From Blastocystis hominis (Eukaryota > Sar > Bigyra > Opalinata > Blastocystidae): DNA of 64,000 bases. The position numbers and the translations under genes are program-made. Shown piece by piece: positions 32,863 to 43,716 of the stretch. Location of the stretch: positions 543,176 to 607,175 of the forward strand of contig NW_013171816.1 of NCBI RefSeq assembly GCF_000151665.1, written 5' to 3'. The stretch's first letter is position 1. Each line of letters begins with the position of its first letter. The notes under the pieces were generated by a model that saw only the letters and a program-made list of their open reading frames with translations, was not told the DNA's origin and did not search any database.

Positions 32863-35815
32863 ATGGGTTGTTCGTGCTCAAAAGTGTCCAGAGAGGTTGT
32901 AAACTCCGAGGAAAACATGCTGGAAAATGCTGCTCAGAGAGAAACAAATGGTATTGCAAATGTTGCATTTACCGGCGAAGACCACCTTGAATGTCATGCT
33001 GTAGATATTTATACGCTTGCTTATGGTATAGTTGAACATAAGTCTTGAAAATATCATCATTCCCAACAAGGATGCTATTATTGATGGAAGCTGTTTTGTC
33101 GCATTGTATGAAAGTCGAAAACTTGGGAATTCTAATAGTATGGGCTATGTTTTTATCGGTGTAACTGAAACTATTACCTATGAACCTAAGTACCTCTTAT
33201 TTTGTTTCCTTTGACCACTAGTCCCGAGTTTGTGAAACGTTTTTTGCTGTACAACAAGGGGCAGAGTTTACGTTTTGAGGTGTACGAAACGAATGGTAAA
33301 GACACCAATAACATATCCTAGCCAATATTTTATTACTCTCTTTCTCTTTCTAGTTGTTTCTTAATGGTAGTTGGATGAGAATGAAATGATCGGTACATTT
33401 GAATGTACTTTAAACGACATTATTAACTGCGATGGTTTTTATACGTGTCCTCTTAATCCTGTATCCATTCCTATCTTCGGTTCTATCCAAGTACTTTATT
33501 CCAGCAGCAGGATCATTTGTTAGATTCACAGTGAGCTTTGTGTGGAGGACAATAGTACTTCCGGTCTTTCCCTCTCCATTTCTCGTATCTCCTCGAATCC
33601 CCCGCGTCCCTATCTTCTAATTTCTCGTCTTACCGAAAAGGGTATTCGTATCCCTATCTATCGAAGCCTTGTTCTTGACAAAATGAATCGTTGCCAGTCG
33701 GTTGACACGCAAGAAGAAGAAGAAGAAGAAGAAGGAGGGTTTTCAGCAGGAGTGGGTGTAGGACAAAAGGCATCGTCTTGGAAGAACGGAGATAAAGAAT
33801 CGTTGAATGGAGGATATGACTTTGGAAAGATCAGTCTCTTGAATCAGGATTTGTTGAATGGAAGCATGAAGTGTACGATTCTCTTTGAGGTGTTCAACCA
33901 TAACCAGAGGTATCGTGACTATTATTGCGGTCATGCAGCGATTTCGGCCTCCCACTTCGCCACAATCCAAAACGGAAGTCATTTTAGTATTGACTATATG
34001 GATGAAACGGTATCGAAGTGGAGAACGGATTCTTGTCGCGTCATTAATGGAAATAGCGACTTGATTCGATCGTTCAAAGAAATGGTCAACTTGAAGATTA
34101 ACAGCATTTCGGGTAGTTCGTATTTCCCCGAGAATGTTGCGACGATTTCTACGGATAAGAAGGCGAATATGTTGCTGAGCAGTTTCTATAACGATAAGCG
34201 CAATCCTTATCACTGCAAGTCTGGGTATGAATGCGTAGTTTATGATGTAATGCATAGCACTCATATCGGAAGTCTGATTGTGGATGAAATCGAGACGGTG
34301 TACAAGAATAGCTTTTTCGATTATCGCGATACAACGAATATTGATTTCATGATCGCCGTGGATATGAGTAGTAGTGTGAAGCACTCGAGTCATTCCAATC
34401 TTCGAAATCCTTAGTAAGGGATGTTTTTGTGGAGTGAAGAATAGTTATGAAGAGGCGTTGGTGGATGTGGGTGTTGTACTGTCTCGCTATGATGAGGATA
34501 ACAACTACGCCGTTTTTGGATTCGGTGGACAGCCCGGAAAGCTCAATCTCTCCAAGTCCCAAACGATATCGCCTCGTCTCGATGAGATTGAAGAAGTCGA
34601 GGTAGCCGAAGAAACCGCTGAAGTTCCCGCTGAAGAGACAGCTACGGGTGTTCTTGTTGAAGAAGAATCTATTGAGGTTCCCGCGGAAGAAGAATCTATT
34701 GAGGTTCCTGCTGAAGAAAAATCCCCTGAGGTTCCTGCTGAAGTAGAATCCCCTGAGGTTCCCGCGGAAGAAGATCATAGCAAGAGTAGCAGTGAAGACG
34801 AAGAAGAAGATTCAAGTTCGGATTCTTCGATCGAGTCTCGTCGGGATTCATCTCACAGTCATCAAGAAGAGGTTCAAATCGAAAAGAACGAAGAGTCCCC
34901 GACGGAAGCGATGTCTCCTACTGCTGCTGAGAACCCGAACCCTGAGAAAGAAGAGCTCTCCGTTCTTCCCTCTGTGGAGCTACGCAGAAAGCCCGTCTCT
35001 CCGCCTCCTCGTTCCACTTTCACTCGTACATTTCTCTTGCTTCTCGTTCTTATCTAGCCATGACGAGTGAAGAAAAGGCGGATCAGGAGGCTATGAAGCT
35101 TTTACAAGCCAATGTGGAGAAGTTAAGAGCCGAATCGAGCTATCTTTCGCGAGTGAACATTGACCAAAACTTAGAGAGCGAAGAACTCTCCGTCCCTCTG
35201 TTCCCAATGAACGGAAATCATCGCAACCCCTACATCCATGGCATCGATAACATTTTAAAGGCTTATCGACGCATGCTGCGAAGTGTGATGCCCTCTTATC
35301 CCACCTATTTCCAGCACGTTATCTCGGAAGCGATCGAGTACTCGCTTTCCTTCACCAGTGAAACGTAGACACGCCAAGAAAGCGGCTGAGACCAAGGGAA
35401 AGGAGTATATTGTGTTGATTTTGCTTAGCGATTGTTGTATTGTGGATCAAGTCGAAACTGCCCGACTGATCGTAGAGATATCCTTTGTTTGGAAAATGAA
35501 AGTCGCCTTGACGACAGGGATCTGAATTGCCTCTTTCGATCATTATTTTAGGAATGGGAGAAAGCGATTTCCACTTTATGGAGATCTTGGATGGGGATAT
35601 GAAGAAGCTGGAATACAACGGAAATGTAGCAAAGCGTGATGTAGAACGCTTCGAGGAGAGATTACGGATAGATGGTCCAGTTCGTTTCCTTTGAAGAGTT
35701 AAGAAACAAGTCGTATGAAGAGATTGTGGAGTCGCTCCTCTTTGAATTGCCGAGACAGTTTATGGACTACATGAATGCGAATAACTTGTCTCCTAATACG
35801 ATTCGAGATTCTTAG
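32863..35815 (+). CDS. Copine (C2-C2-vWA) with large acidic insertion
   Basis: Calcium-dependent phospholipid-binding protein. MGCSCSKVS at the start is a strong N-myristoylation plus palmitoylation signal, unlike most animal copines but as in plant BONZAI. C2A: ISLENIIIPNKDAI ... EFVKRFLLYNKGQSLRFEVY; C2B around 33540-34300 with LLISRLTEKGIRIPIYRS; copine vWA domain: IDFMIAVDMSSS, NPYYEEALVDVGVVLSRYDE, YAVFGFGGQPG, FPMNGNHRNPYIHGIDNIL, YIVLILLSD, ILGMGESDF. Between GFGGQPG and FPMNGN sits a disordered acidic insert of about 200 residues. Introns near 33300-33540 I could not resolve. Confidence 0.88.
34575..35190 (+). repeat. Acidic low-complexity insertion with tandem VPAEEESIE-type repeats
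   Basis: Inside the copine vWA domain. At 34620-34770 near-identical 27-33-bp units encode repeats of the form E-V-P-A-E-E-x-S-x, followed by Ser/Glu-rich sequence. Confidence 0.8.
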
Positions 35816-36930
35816 TTGTGTTTGTAATAAGAAATAAAGGGGAAGAAAAAGGGACAAAGAGATTCCACATGAAAGGAGGACTTCCAGACGACATGGGATT
35901 TGAGTTTGGAAATGCTGAGATAAGTGTGGAAGAGTTCAGAGGTTGAAACAGGGAGAGGGCTCGTCTTGCAGGCAGAAATATACTTTTGGAGTTGAACAGT
36001 AAATCGATCTTGGGAAGGAACTCCAGTCTACAATCAGTAACGTTGAATGAGATCCTGGTTACTTGCTGATCAATACCATACGAATAGCTCTCTTCTCCCA
36101 CTGAACTACTGGCTAAAAAGGCAGATCGAGGTGGTAGCTTCTATAAGGTAAAACGAATCTTACATTTTTCTTCCACTTACCGATGGAATGAGTGAACCCG
36201 CTTGGCATGTATCAATAATAACCAATACTTCATGATACCTGCCATGATTATACATATCATGCAATACTCTGGCAAGAATATCTCTGGTTATTTCCTCTCT
36301 TTCCTATATTTATTTAGTTAATTAGGCAGGAATGGCAATACTCTTATTTTTAAAAAGTTATCTCCTCCATGACCATTGAGAAAAATCAACACACGAGACG
36401 AGGAGGAATTCAGAAGTAATCGCTTTTGGAGTGGAATGGACAAGGGTAACTTGTCTAAAACAACAACAGAAATCAATTGCTTCTCTACTTGTAAGCACTC
36501 CAATAATGTGGTCGAGAGTCACATCCTCTCTTCTGTATGCAACTGACACTCTATCGGTTCTAGTCTGAAATCCAGTTTCAATTCCTACAATTTCCTTTCG
36601 TGACTGGGAGACATAATATGACCATAGCATGAATTTCGACTATGACACTGATAATCACCCGCGTTGAATAAAATCATCTAGGAGATATTGATATGCTATA
36701 TTACATTTGATTTTGGGATTCCATTTTCTATTAGTGTGTTTGCAATGGACATAGAATTCACTGCATGTCGATAGTTCCTGAAGAACACAGAAGAGGCGAT
36801 CTATACAATAAAATTGGTTAAATCAAGATATTACAATGACAGCATACGTATTTAGGTTGCAAAATCCAATGGATAGCAAAATGCACAAAACCAGAATAGA
36901 ATTCGCATGATAGCAATTGAACATGATCAT
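35812..36930 (-). CDS. GPI8: GPI8/PIG-K, catalytic subunit of GPI transamidase
   Basis: C13 cysteine protease-like enzyme that cleaves the C-terminal signal of proteins in the ER lumen and attaches the GPI anchor. Signal peptide (NSILVLCILLSIGFCN), then NTYAVI, FFRNYRHAVNSMSIANTLIE, YRREDVTLDHIIGVLT, the catalytic His in VLIFLNGHGGDNFLK and catalytic Cys in EVLVIIDTCQAGSLIP, SSVGEESYSYGID. About seven introns of 27-41 nt. It lacks the C-terminal membrane anchor of the human protein, as in some protists. TAA at 35814-35812 overlaps the copine stop on the other strand. The start could be either of two Met codons. Confidence 0.9.
35819..35826 (+). terminator. TGTTTGTA motif of copine gene
   Basis: Three bases after the TAG stop at 35813-35815. 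Confidence 0.6.
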
Positions 36931-37203
36931 AGAAAACTTGAATAACAGATATTGATAGTTTGACAACATATGAGTTGACAAGTCATGTTCAAAGTAGTTC
37001 ACCTTTCTCCACAAACAACAAGATAATACTCTGTAAAGGTGTGATATGTCATACGCTTCGTCATAATCTTCGTGAATAGAAACCCATATTTTCGAGTAGC
37101 ATCGTGTTGATAATAATATAGAATGGATGATAGAAAGGATGGTAGTATTGAATTCTTCCCATACAGATATGTTTGCCTGAGATTTTTGATTTAATGACTA
37201 GAA

Positions 37204-38186
37204 ATGTATTTCTCCGCATTCCACATGATTCATGTAGATGGAACCGAAGATTATTTATTATCAACAGATGTCAAACCTCAAGAAAACCATGATTTTCACT
37301 ATAATCCTCCGACTCTTCAACAGGCAAGTGAAATATCAACCAATCAATCGCTTTCAGAAGAAGAACCAACAAACCCATTGGCGCTCAATCCTACGAATTC
37401 GCTATTAGCTAGATCCAGTTTTCAGAATCCGTTTTTGTCCTCTCGCTTTCAAGCAGATACAGTAGCTTACAATCACGAATTTGGGTATCCACCATCATTT
37501 TCTCGTCAGTATTCATTTTGGAGCAAACCTCATCTGGACTACAAAGTAACGAATGTGAATTCTATTCGTCGGAATAACCGATAGGTGAGAGATCGATCTC
37601 TTGATATGGTTTATGAGAAAAAAGTGCGCTGATTGATCGCTTCTATTGATGTAGAGCTGCTACTATCTCTTCGAAATACAGTTCAAACGGAATACCAAAC
37701 TATGTATGGGCTCCGAAGATGACTCTGTAGTTGATATTGGAGATTATGTTTGTGTAACGGGAGATCGAGGAGTGGATATGGGGAAAGTGGTCAATCGGAA
37801 AATTTGCATCCGACGTAGGATCAATAGAAACGAATCATAAAAATATAGCTCCGAGCAATCAGCCAATGCCAATAGTCCTCAACAAAGCAAATCAAATAGA
37901 AGTGAGTCTGCTAAGAGATCAAGTACAGCATCACTAATAAGGATGTGATGATTTATAGAGACGAGAAGAGAAGTGTGTCGTGCGTCTTTGTACACAGAAA
38001 GCACGTCAGCATAACATGGATATAGTGGTTGTTGACGCAGAATTCCAATACGACCGAAAGAAATTGACGATTTATTACTTCAGCAACTCCCGAATTGATT
38101 TCCGAAGCTTTGTGAAAGAATTGTACTCTATTTACTACGCCCGCATTTGGATGGAAAACATAAAAGCTGCCCATGAAGGAGCGTGA
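37204..38186 (+). CDS. PSP1 C-terminal domain protein
   Basis: The N-terminal third is disordered (SLSEEEPTNPLALNPTNSLL, SFQNPFLSSRFQADTVAYNH). After a 39-nt and a 31-nt intron comes the PSP1 domain: YLFEIQFKRNTKLCM, DIGDYVCVTGDRGVDMGKVV, then, past two more introns, MDIVVVDAEFQYDRKKLTIY and RIDFRSFVKELYSIYYARIW. The domain occurs in bacterial and protist proteins of poorly known function; in kinetoplastids some bind RNA. Stop TGA at 38184; a TTGTTTGA near-motif follows. It converges with the carrier gene, 41 bp apart. Confidence 0.82.
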
Positions 38187-38227
38187 ACGCTTGTTTGATC
38201 CAAATAACAAGAGGAAACGAAATGCTA

Positions 38228-39197
38228 TTAAACACCGCATGCTTTCTTTGTCATTTCATATATACAGAAAGAAATTGCACACTTCGGAATGGTTTTCAAA
38301 TACTGGGGTAGCAATCCCGCATAAAATCCAAGCACACCCTTCTCCTTGTAGATAAATCGAGCGCATTCCCATGCGTTGGAATACTTCTTCACATTGGCTC
38401 CCATGCCAGTGACCTGCAGGTTTCGCTGAACTAAATGAAGGGGGAAAGTGATGGTATTAGCGCAACAACCACTCAAAGCTCCCGATATCATACTAACCCA
38501 AACTAGGGAAAAGGAAGTATTTGTAATAAGCCATTTGCGGATAAATTCATAAGAAGTAAAACTAAGAGCCATATTCGGAATCACGGAAATAAGATTCACG
38601 ACGAGACCTTTGTAAAGAGAGCGAAGGCCTCCCGAACTGAAACCCTTATGCATTGTTTTTAGAACTGTGCCTGTCGAGCCTTTTTGGCTGATATAGATAC
38701 GAGTCTTTAAAATATCGATGGGATATGTACAGATGACAGCTGTCATTCCGGCAGCGCCACCAGCTAAAAGATGTTGAAGTGTAGGGTGGTCTTTGCTCGT
38801 GGAATTCAGCCGAAGAGAAACGACTTCGTACATCCCATAATTGATCGACGAATAAGGAATGGATCTAAGAATGTCGACAAGATTTCCACGAAAAAAACCG
38901 ATGATACCTAAAAGTAAATAACAATAAACGGAAGAACCATCTTTTAAATAGACAGACCGTAAAGTGTGAACAAGATTATTTTTCTCAGCAACCACTAGAT
39001 ACTCGGCTGGGTTGATAGAAACACGCGTTTCCTGCAAAACGGATAACCTGGAAAACGGAGCACAAACTGTTCGAGAAACGATTCCAGACAAACCGCCAGA
39101 CGCGAATTTTATAAACACCGAATCTACAGATGAGACAGCCAAATGAGGAACATACACCACTTTTTATCTTCTGATGGTCGTGAAAAAAGGCTGTCAT
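38228..39197 (-). CDS. Mitochondrial carrier family (SLC25) protein
   Basis: Inner-membrane metabolite exchanger, here expected in the mitochondrion-related organelle. Three repeats with signatures APFSRLSVLQ, YPIDILKTR and FPLHLVQRN, and helix blocks FASGGLSGIVSRTVCAPF, LLAGGAAGMTAVICTYPID, SMISGALSGCCANTITFPLH. KDGIIGFFRGNLVDILRSIP is restored by removing a 30-nt intron, and a 37-nt intron links the first exon (MTAFFHDHQKIKN). Best resemblance is to ADP/ATP-Mg or CoA-type carriers; substrate not certain. Stop TAA 38230-38228. Confidence 0.9.
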
Positions 39198-39292
39198 TAT
39201 CTTGATTTGGCATATGATTTCACAACAGATATACAATGAAAACCCTTAAAACGTAGAAACGGGGGTACAAAGTGAAACGTCCTTATATTTCC

Positions 39293-39300
39293 AACAAACA
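39293..39300 (-). terminator. TGTTTGTT motif of ankyrin gene
   Basis: Ten bases past the TAA stop on the minus strand. Confidence 0.7.
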
Positions 39301-39310
39301 AAGGAACCAC

Positions 39311-40668
39311 TTATTGCATACAGGGAGGAGGCAGCACATCGCTCGGAGACTTTGTGATATTGTTACCATACTTTTCTGCCAACTTCTACGAGTAACGTTC
39401 ACACATCATCCCAAACAGGATTGCCCACGGTCGTAATAAACCCATCAGGATTCACGCGCACTCGTCTCACACTACAGACAATCCAAGTCAGGATTTGTAC
39501 GGTTTTGGTGGCTTGGCCTTGGGCATCAGCTTGGGAACTTGGTTGCCAGACGGGAACATGGGGCCAGGCGACACAGGCGACACGCTCGATGCAGTGGCCG
39601 CATCGGGAGTGGCAGTGGCTGCTACCGAAGGAGCTGGTGCAGGTGCAGGGGCTGGGGCTGGCATGGGAGCCATAGCTGGGGCAGGGGCTGGGGCTGGAGC
39701 TGGCATGGGAGCTGGCATAGGTGCCATGGCTGGAGCCGGAGCTGGGGCTGGGGCTGGGGCTGGGGCAGGTTGTTTGTTGATTCGGGGAGGCAGAGGGGCA
39801 GAGCGAGCCATACCGGCCACAACGCGAGGACCCTTACTTGCAAGACCAAAAGAACGAGGGGCAGGAGCTGGGGCTGGGGCTGGAGTCGCAGCAGGAATAG
39901 GAGCCGGAGTTGCAGCCGGAGCAGAGACTGGAGCCGGGGCTTGGGCAGGCACTGGGGCTGACATGGGCGCAGCAGCAGCAGCAGCAGGCATGGGAGTGGG
40001 GACATAGGGCATGGGACGATGAGACGAACGAGACAGACCCGGATGATGGAACACCGGCATCGAGGAAGAAGACATCGATTCACCCGAGGGGGGAGCCGAA
40101 CTCGGCATGGCTGGTGGAATGGAAGTCGGAATCGGAGCCGGGATAGGAGCCGGGGCAGGCGCCTCGACAGCCTCAGCAGCATCCGTAGCCTTCATAACGT
40201 AAGGAAGAAGGCTCTGTCTGATGGATAAGTTATGGCAGAAGTCATAAGGAGTAGATCCACTATTGTTTTTCTGTAAGAGATTGCATCCATTGTCTACCAT
40301 CACAAAAATAGAAAATACAAACTAATCAAGTACATAATGCAGTCCATATGGTCTTTAAAGCAGGCATAATGGAGAGCAGTATTTCCATCACGCCCAAGCT
40401 GATTAATATTACAGCCTATACATCAATAACATACAAATCATATTTCCTCTCAAAATCAAGTGCTGAAGCATTTGAAGTTGACCACTATAACTAGCAAGAT
40501 GAATTAACCCATTTTCTTGTTCCACATAATTTACAACATCAAATCCATCCCGAATATAGGCATCCAATGAAGGAATATCGCCTGATTGCACCGCCATCTA
40601 CGATCAAGTGGAAAATAGTATACCAATACCTGTACCTTCTCCTCAATTGACTTCTCCTTAGGAGCCAT
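39311..40668 (-). CDS. Ankyrin-repeat protein with Ala/Pro/Met-rich linker
   Basis: Start [11 protein letters not shown], then ankyrin repeats: [80 protein letters not shown] linker of about 230 residues follows, made of short [10 protein letters not shown] and PIP units. The C terminus ([36 protein letters not shown]) is reached through a 29-nt and a 31-nt intron; without splicing the frame would stop earlier at 39488. One intron (40416-40446) seems to begin with GA instead of GT. Stop TAA 39313-39311. Function unknown; probably a scaffold. Confidence 0.8.
39600..40000 (-). repeat. GGGGCTGG/GGAGCTGG-type low-complexity DNA
   Basis: Degenerate 6-nt units (GCTGGG, GCTGGA) coding Ala-Pro and Pro-Met dipeptides in the ankyrin gene; strongly purine-skewed on the + strand. 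Confidence 0.8.
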
Positions 40669-40902
40669 TAAATTTCCTATTGTTCCGTCATATAACCACT
40701 GAAACATCTAGTACACTCACTCACCCCATGAAAAACGAACTGTTGATGGATGCAGCGTTAAATGATCGATCGAAAACTCAACACTGAAATAGTATTAATC
40801 GAACTCTTCCCATTATCGAGCGATAACCGCGGTTGTTTGAACAAGAAATGGATTGTTAAGCAATAAGAACAAAATCAAACATGGAAAGAGAGTGCCGTGA
40901 AA

Positions 40903-40910
40903 AACAAACA
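40903..40910 (-). terminator. TGTTTGTT motif of TRIAP1-like gene
   Basis: Octamer about 38 bp past the TAA at 40950-40948. Confidence 0.6.
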
Positions 40911-40947
40911 ATATGATGATAAACAGAGAAATGGTAAAGATGACTAA

Positions 40948-41290
40948 TTATTGTTTGGATTCACTTCCAAAATCATCCGTATACTGGAGTTCTGGATTCG
41001 CAATAAACTCTCCCAACTCACCATCGGGATGCAGCTTTTTGAGACATTCCTACCATGACGAAACTATAAAAAATACATACTAATACACATTTAAGGTATG
41101 GCTCCTGCAAATCTTGGCATCCCACTTCGGTCGCGCCTCCCTTTACAAATACATTATCGTACCTAATTATAAAGATATGGTAAGCACAAAGACCAGTCGA
41201 TAAAGCACGCTTCGTACTTTCGGCGTAAACCTTCACATTCTTGGCATTCTGCATAATAGGAAGTCAACCAATTGCGCTACCGTTATTCAT
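40948..41290 (-). CDS. TRIAP1/Mdm35-like twin-CX9C intermembrane-space protein
   Basis: Small chaperone that shuttles phosphatidic acid with PRELI/Ups proteins in the mitochondrial intermembrane space. It is invisible to plain ORF search because four exons encode about 76 residues: MNNECQECEGLRRKYEACF (first C-x9-C), IDWYDNVFVKGGATEVG, CQDLQEPYLKC (second C-x9-C), then CLKKLHPDGELGEFIANPEL and an acidic tail. Introns 32, 31 and 37 nt. The 'KYEACFxxW' signature is that of the family. Such a protein implies phospholipid transport in the organelle. Confidence 0.85.
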
Positions 41291-41322
41291 GTCACTATAA
41301 TCAAAATTATAAAGGTATCTTT

Positions 41323-41330
41323 AACAAACA
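41323..41330 (-). terminator. TGTTTGTT motif of RbfA gene
   Basis: Fourteen bases past the TAG stop of the RbfA gene and 32 bp before the TRIAP1-like ATG. Confidence 0.7.
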
Positions 41331-41344
41331 CCCTGCAAACCAAA

Positions 41345-42409
41345 CTAAAGAACGTGAATAAAGTGAAGCTGAGGAACTCTCTATTCATAATGCTAAAGTA
41401 ATATAGCAGATACCTTAATGTTCAACTCCTTACAAAGCAAAAAGCGAATCCGCTTTGTTGAACCATTTATATCATTTATTATCTTTACGTCGTCTAGCGT
41501 AAGTGGATAGGCTTGATATCGATGAGTACGTTTCAGCTGCTTCAACTGACTCTAGAGAATAATCCCCTCTTCACAAACAAACAATAAGCTCTTTTTCAGA
41601 TCGCTCCCTTTTCTTGTTTTCTCGCTTTTCAATATACCTATCATTACGAATATCTATATCGAAATACATACCAATATGGGTACATAAATCATCGAAGAAT
41701 GCATCACTATCATCAAAACTGGGAGATTTTGCTCTGCCATAGGAGGAATTCTGCTTTGTATAGCGCTTTGAAGCACTGTTGATTCGAAAACGGACATTGA
41801 TATCCCTCCCATCTTCGGTTAGATTCATATCTTCGATAGAAATCGAATCCAAAGTTTTCCTTGATAATACACCGCTTGTCTCGATGATATTCTCCAAAAT
41901 ATCCAAAACACGGTTCTCAATATAACCATATTTCACCACAGTGGTTTCGGATGGAACATGGCTCAACAAATCACTTCTAGGGATTGTCTTCTTGGTTGAT
42001 GGTCCCACACTTTTCAACTCCGACATTCCAGACTGTTTCAATACATTCCAGTCAATCGATTCAACAACTTGATTCGGCTCTTCGACTTCGTTAACCTTTT
42101 CCTGCGAGATTGTTGGTTTGCTAAGAGAGTCCACTTGACCAATGTTTATTTTATCATTATAAGTTTTGGAATTCACAGAACTAGTCGATAAAACGGTCGT
42201 TTTCGGTTCGTCGCAGTTCTCGTGTGCATTTTCACTATTTGATATCTGGGAAATGATATTATCAACGATACTCGAATCTACGATCAATGGAATAAAACAG
42301 AAATACCATTTTGCGTCCAACGTCTTCCAAAACAGCGGATGACGACTGGCGGATAAAATATACTCTTCCGGGCCAAAAAAAGGAGAGAGGAGATTGGTTT
42401 CGAAAACAT
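41345..42409 (-). CDS. Organellar ribosome-binding factor A (RbfA) domain protein
   Basis: RbfA helps mature the small ribosomal subunit. The presequence MFSKPISSLLFLARKSIFYP with Arg-rich continuation targets the organelle; a 29-nt intron follows. A poorly conserved Ser/Asn-rich linker leads to the KH-like domain: NRVLDILENIIETSGVLSR, TLDSISIEDMNLTEDGRDIN, VRFRINS, then after a 31-nt intron TKRIRFLLCKELNIK and after a 33-nt intron RVPQLHFIHVL, the classic 'LRxVPELHF' end. The loop between strands is longer than in bacteria. Implies active organellar translation. Confidence 0.8.
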
Positions 42410-42420
42410 AATAAACAAGC

Positions 42421-42426
42421 AAAAAA
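42421..42426 (-). terminator. T6 Pol III terminator of tRNA-Cys
   Basis: Six T residues on the minus strand begin directly after the tRNA 3' end; 11 bp further lies the RbfA start codon. Confidence 0.7.
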
Positions 42427-42497
42427 GCGACCAGGCGGGATTGAACCGTCGACCTCTCAATCTGCAATCGAATGCTCTACCACTGAGCTATAGTCGC
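42427..42497 (-). tRNA. tRNA-Cys (GCA)
   Basis: 71-nt cloverleaf on the minus strand. Acceptor GCGACTA pairs with TGGTCGC; D arm GCTC-AGTGGTA-GAGC; anticodon stem TTCGA/TTGAG around loop TTGCAGA, anticodon GCA; T arm GACGG-TTCAATC-CCGCC with one A-C mismatch. A box and B box are present (GTTCAATCC). No intron, no encoded CCA. It sits between the divergent RbfA and PP2C genes. Confidence 0.95.
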
Positions 42498-42578
42498 TCT
42501 TGTATCTATCTGTACTTTGTCACTACTTGTATGTGTAGTACCGCCTTCCACTTTTCCGGACGTAACATAAAATGATAA

Positions 42579-43638
42579 ATGGGTTGCAAATTCTCAGACT
42601 GTGCTGATAATCAAATCAAGTTCGATCCTGCCGCTGTGCAAACAAATTTACCTGAAGGGTACGATTACGCTTCTATGCCTGTTATAAATCCTATAATACG
42701 AGATTGCGCAATATTGTCAAAATCAGGGTAGCTTTAATTTATTTACTATAATAGTAGTCGTTATTATTTAAGAACGAAGTTAAACCAAGATAGGGTGTTT
42801 CTTCATTTTGATGAGAATGCTAAGGTGGTGATATTTGGTGTATTTGATGGCCACGGGGACGATGGTCATATTGTATCGAATGTAGATTTCGAAAGGGTGT
42901 ATGATTGTAGTTCATTCGTTCTGCGTTTTTACACTTTATTAAGTCAAGTAAGCTATATCCAGAGTTTCCCTTGAATGCTATGACACAGGCGTTGGATATG
43001 GCGGAAGTGTATATGAAAAAGAGTGAATGAGGATTCGAATCTTGACATATAGAAATAGAGTCGACGTGTAACAATAGTGGTACAACTGCCTTAATAGGCC
43101 TCATCAAAGGGACTAAGCTTTACACGATAAATGTTGGAGACTCCCGCTCGTTTTATCAGTATAAAGATGCGAAAACGGGAAGAATTTGCACGGCTCCTAT
43201 CTCTCTCATTCACAGTCCAGATGACGAAAAGGAAAGCATACGAATTCGTGAGAACAATGGTTATATAAAGTCTTATCCTTCTGTAAGTGCTGAATATTCG
43301 ATCTGTCGTGTGTTTCAAGATAGCAAGTGTATTGAGGGAGGTCTGGCAATGAGTCGAAGCATTGGTGACTTTGAGTTACATAAATATGGAGTGATTAGTG
43401 AACCTGATATTTACGAATTGGATCTAAAAGAGAAAAACGTTCATGCCGTGTTGTTTGGTTCCGATGGATTAACTACTTGCTATGGAGCAGACAGTTGCTT
43501 TGCACGGATGCAATCAAAACCCTCGGCGCTTGAAGGGTTGAAGAAGTTAGTTCGGGATTGTTACAAAGATTCTTATGAATCATCAAAGCGAATATATGTA
43601 GATGACATGTCTGGCATTTACATAGAATTTAATCACTA

Positions 43639-43639
<1 letters not shown>
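42579..43639 (+). CDS. PP2C-type protein phosphatase, N-myristoylated
   Basis: Mg/Mn-dependent Ser/Thr phosphatase. MGCKFSDCADNQ is a myristoylation/palmitoylation signal, so a membrane location is likely. Metal-binding blocks in order: NQDRVFLHFDE, VVIFGVFDGHGDDGHIVS, NNSGTTALIGLIKG, YTINVGDSRS, GGLAMSRSIGDFELH, VLFGSDGLTTC and DDMSGIYIEF at the end. Introns of 29-30 nt after LSKSG, IVSN and MKK, and a possible one of 38-41 nt near 43280. TAA 43637. An (AAC)11 repeat starts at once after it; no octamer seen. Confidence 0.9.

Positions 43640-43672
<33 letters not shown>
43640..43672. repeat. (AAC)11 microsatellite between convergent genes
   Basis: Eleven AAC units between the PP2C stop (43639) and the glycosyltransferase stop (43717). 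On the minus strand it is a GTT run that might stand in for the 3' octamer. Confidence 0.9.
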
Positions 43673-43673
<1 letters not shown>

Positions 43674-43716
43674 CAGCTAAAAAGAAAAGAAGGCAAGAAT
43701 ACATCATGTACATTAT

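Noticed and set aside
16283-36764. Shared word ATAGAATTCACTG at about 16284, 17419 and 36750, considered as a regulatory element
   Set aside because: One copy lies in a coding exon, the others are in unrelated places, and a few shared 13-mers are expected by chance in 64 kb.
39488-39500. Ankyrin gene stop at 39488
   Set aside because: A 29-nt intron skips it and leads to a protein-like end ([11 protein letters not shown]) and then to a TAA followed by the TGTTTGTT motif.
43640-43672. AAC run considered as a poly-Gln/Asn coding tract of PP2C
   Set aside because: It follows the TAA stop, and PP2C already ends at its conserved last strand.
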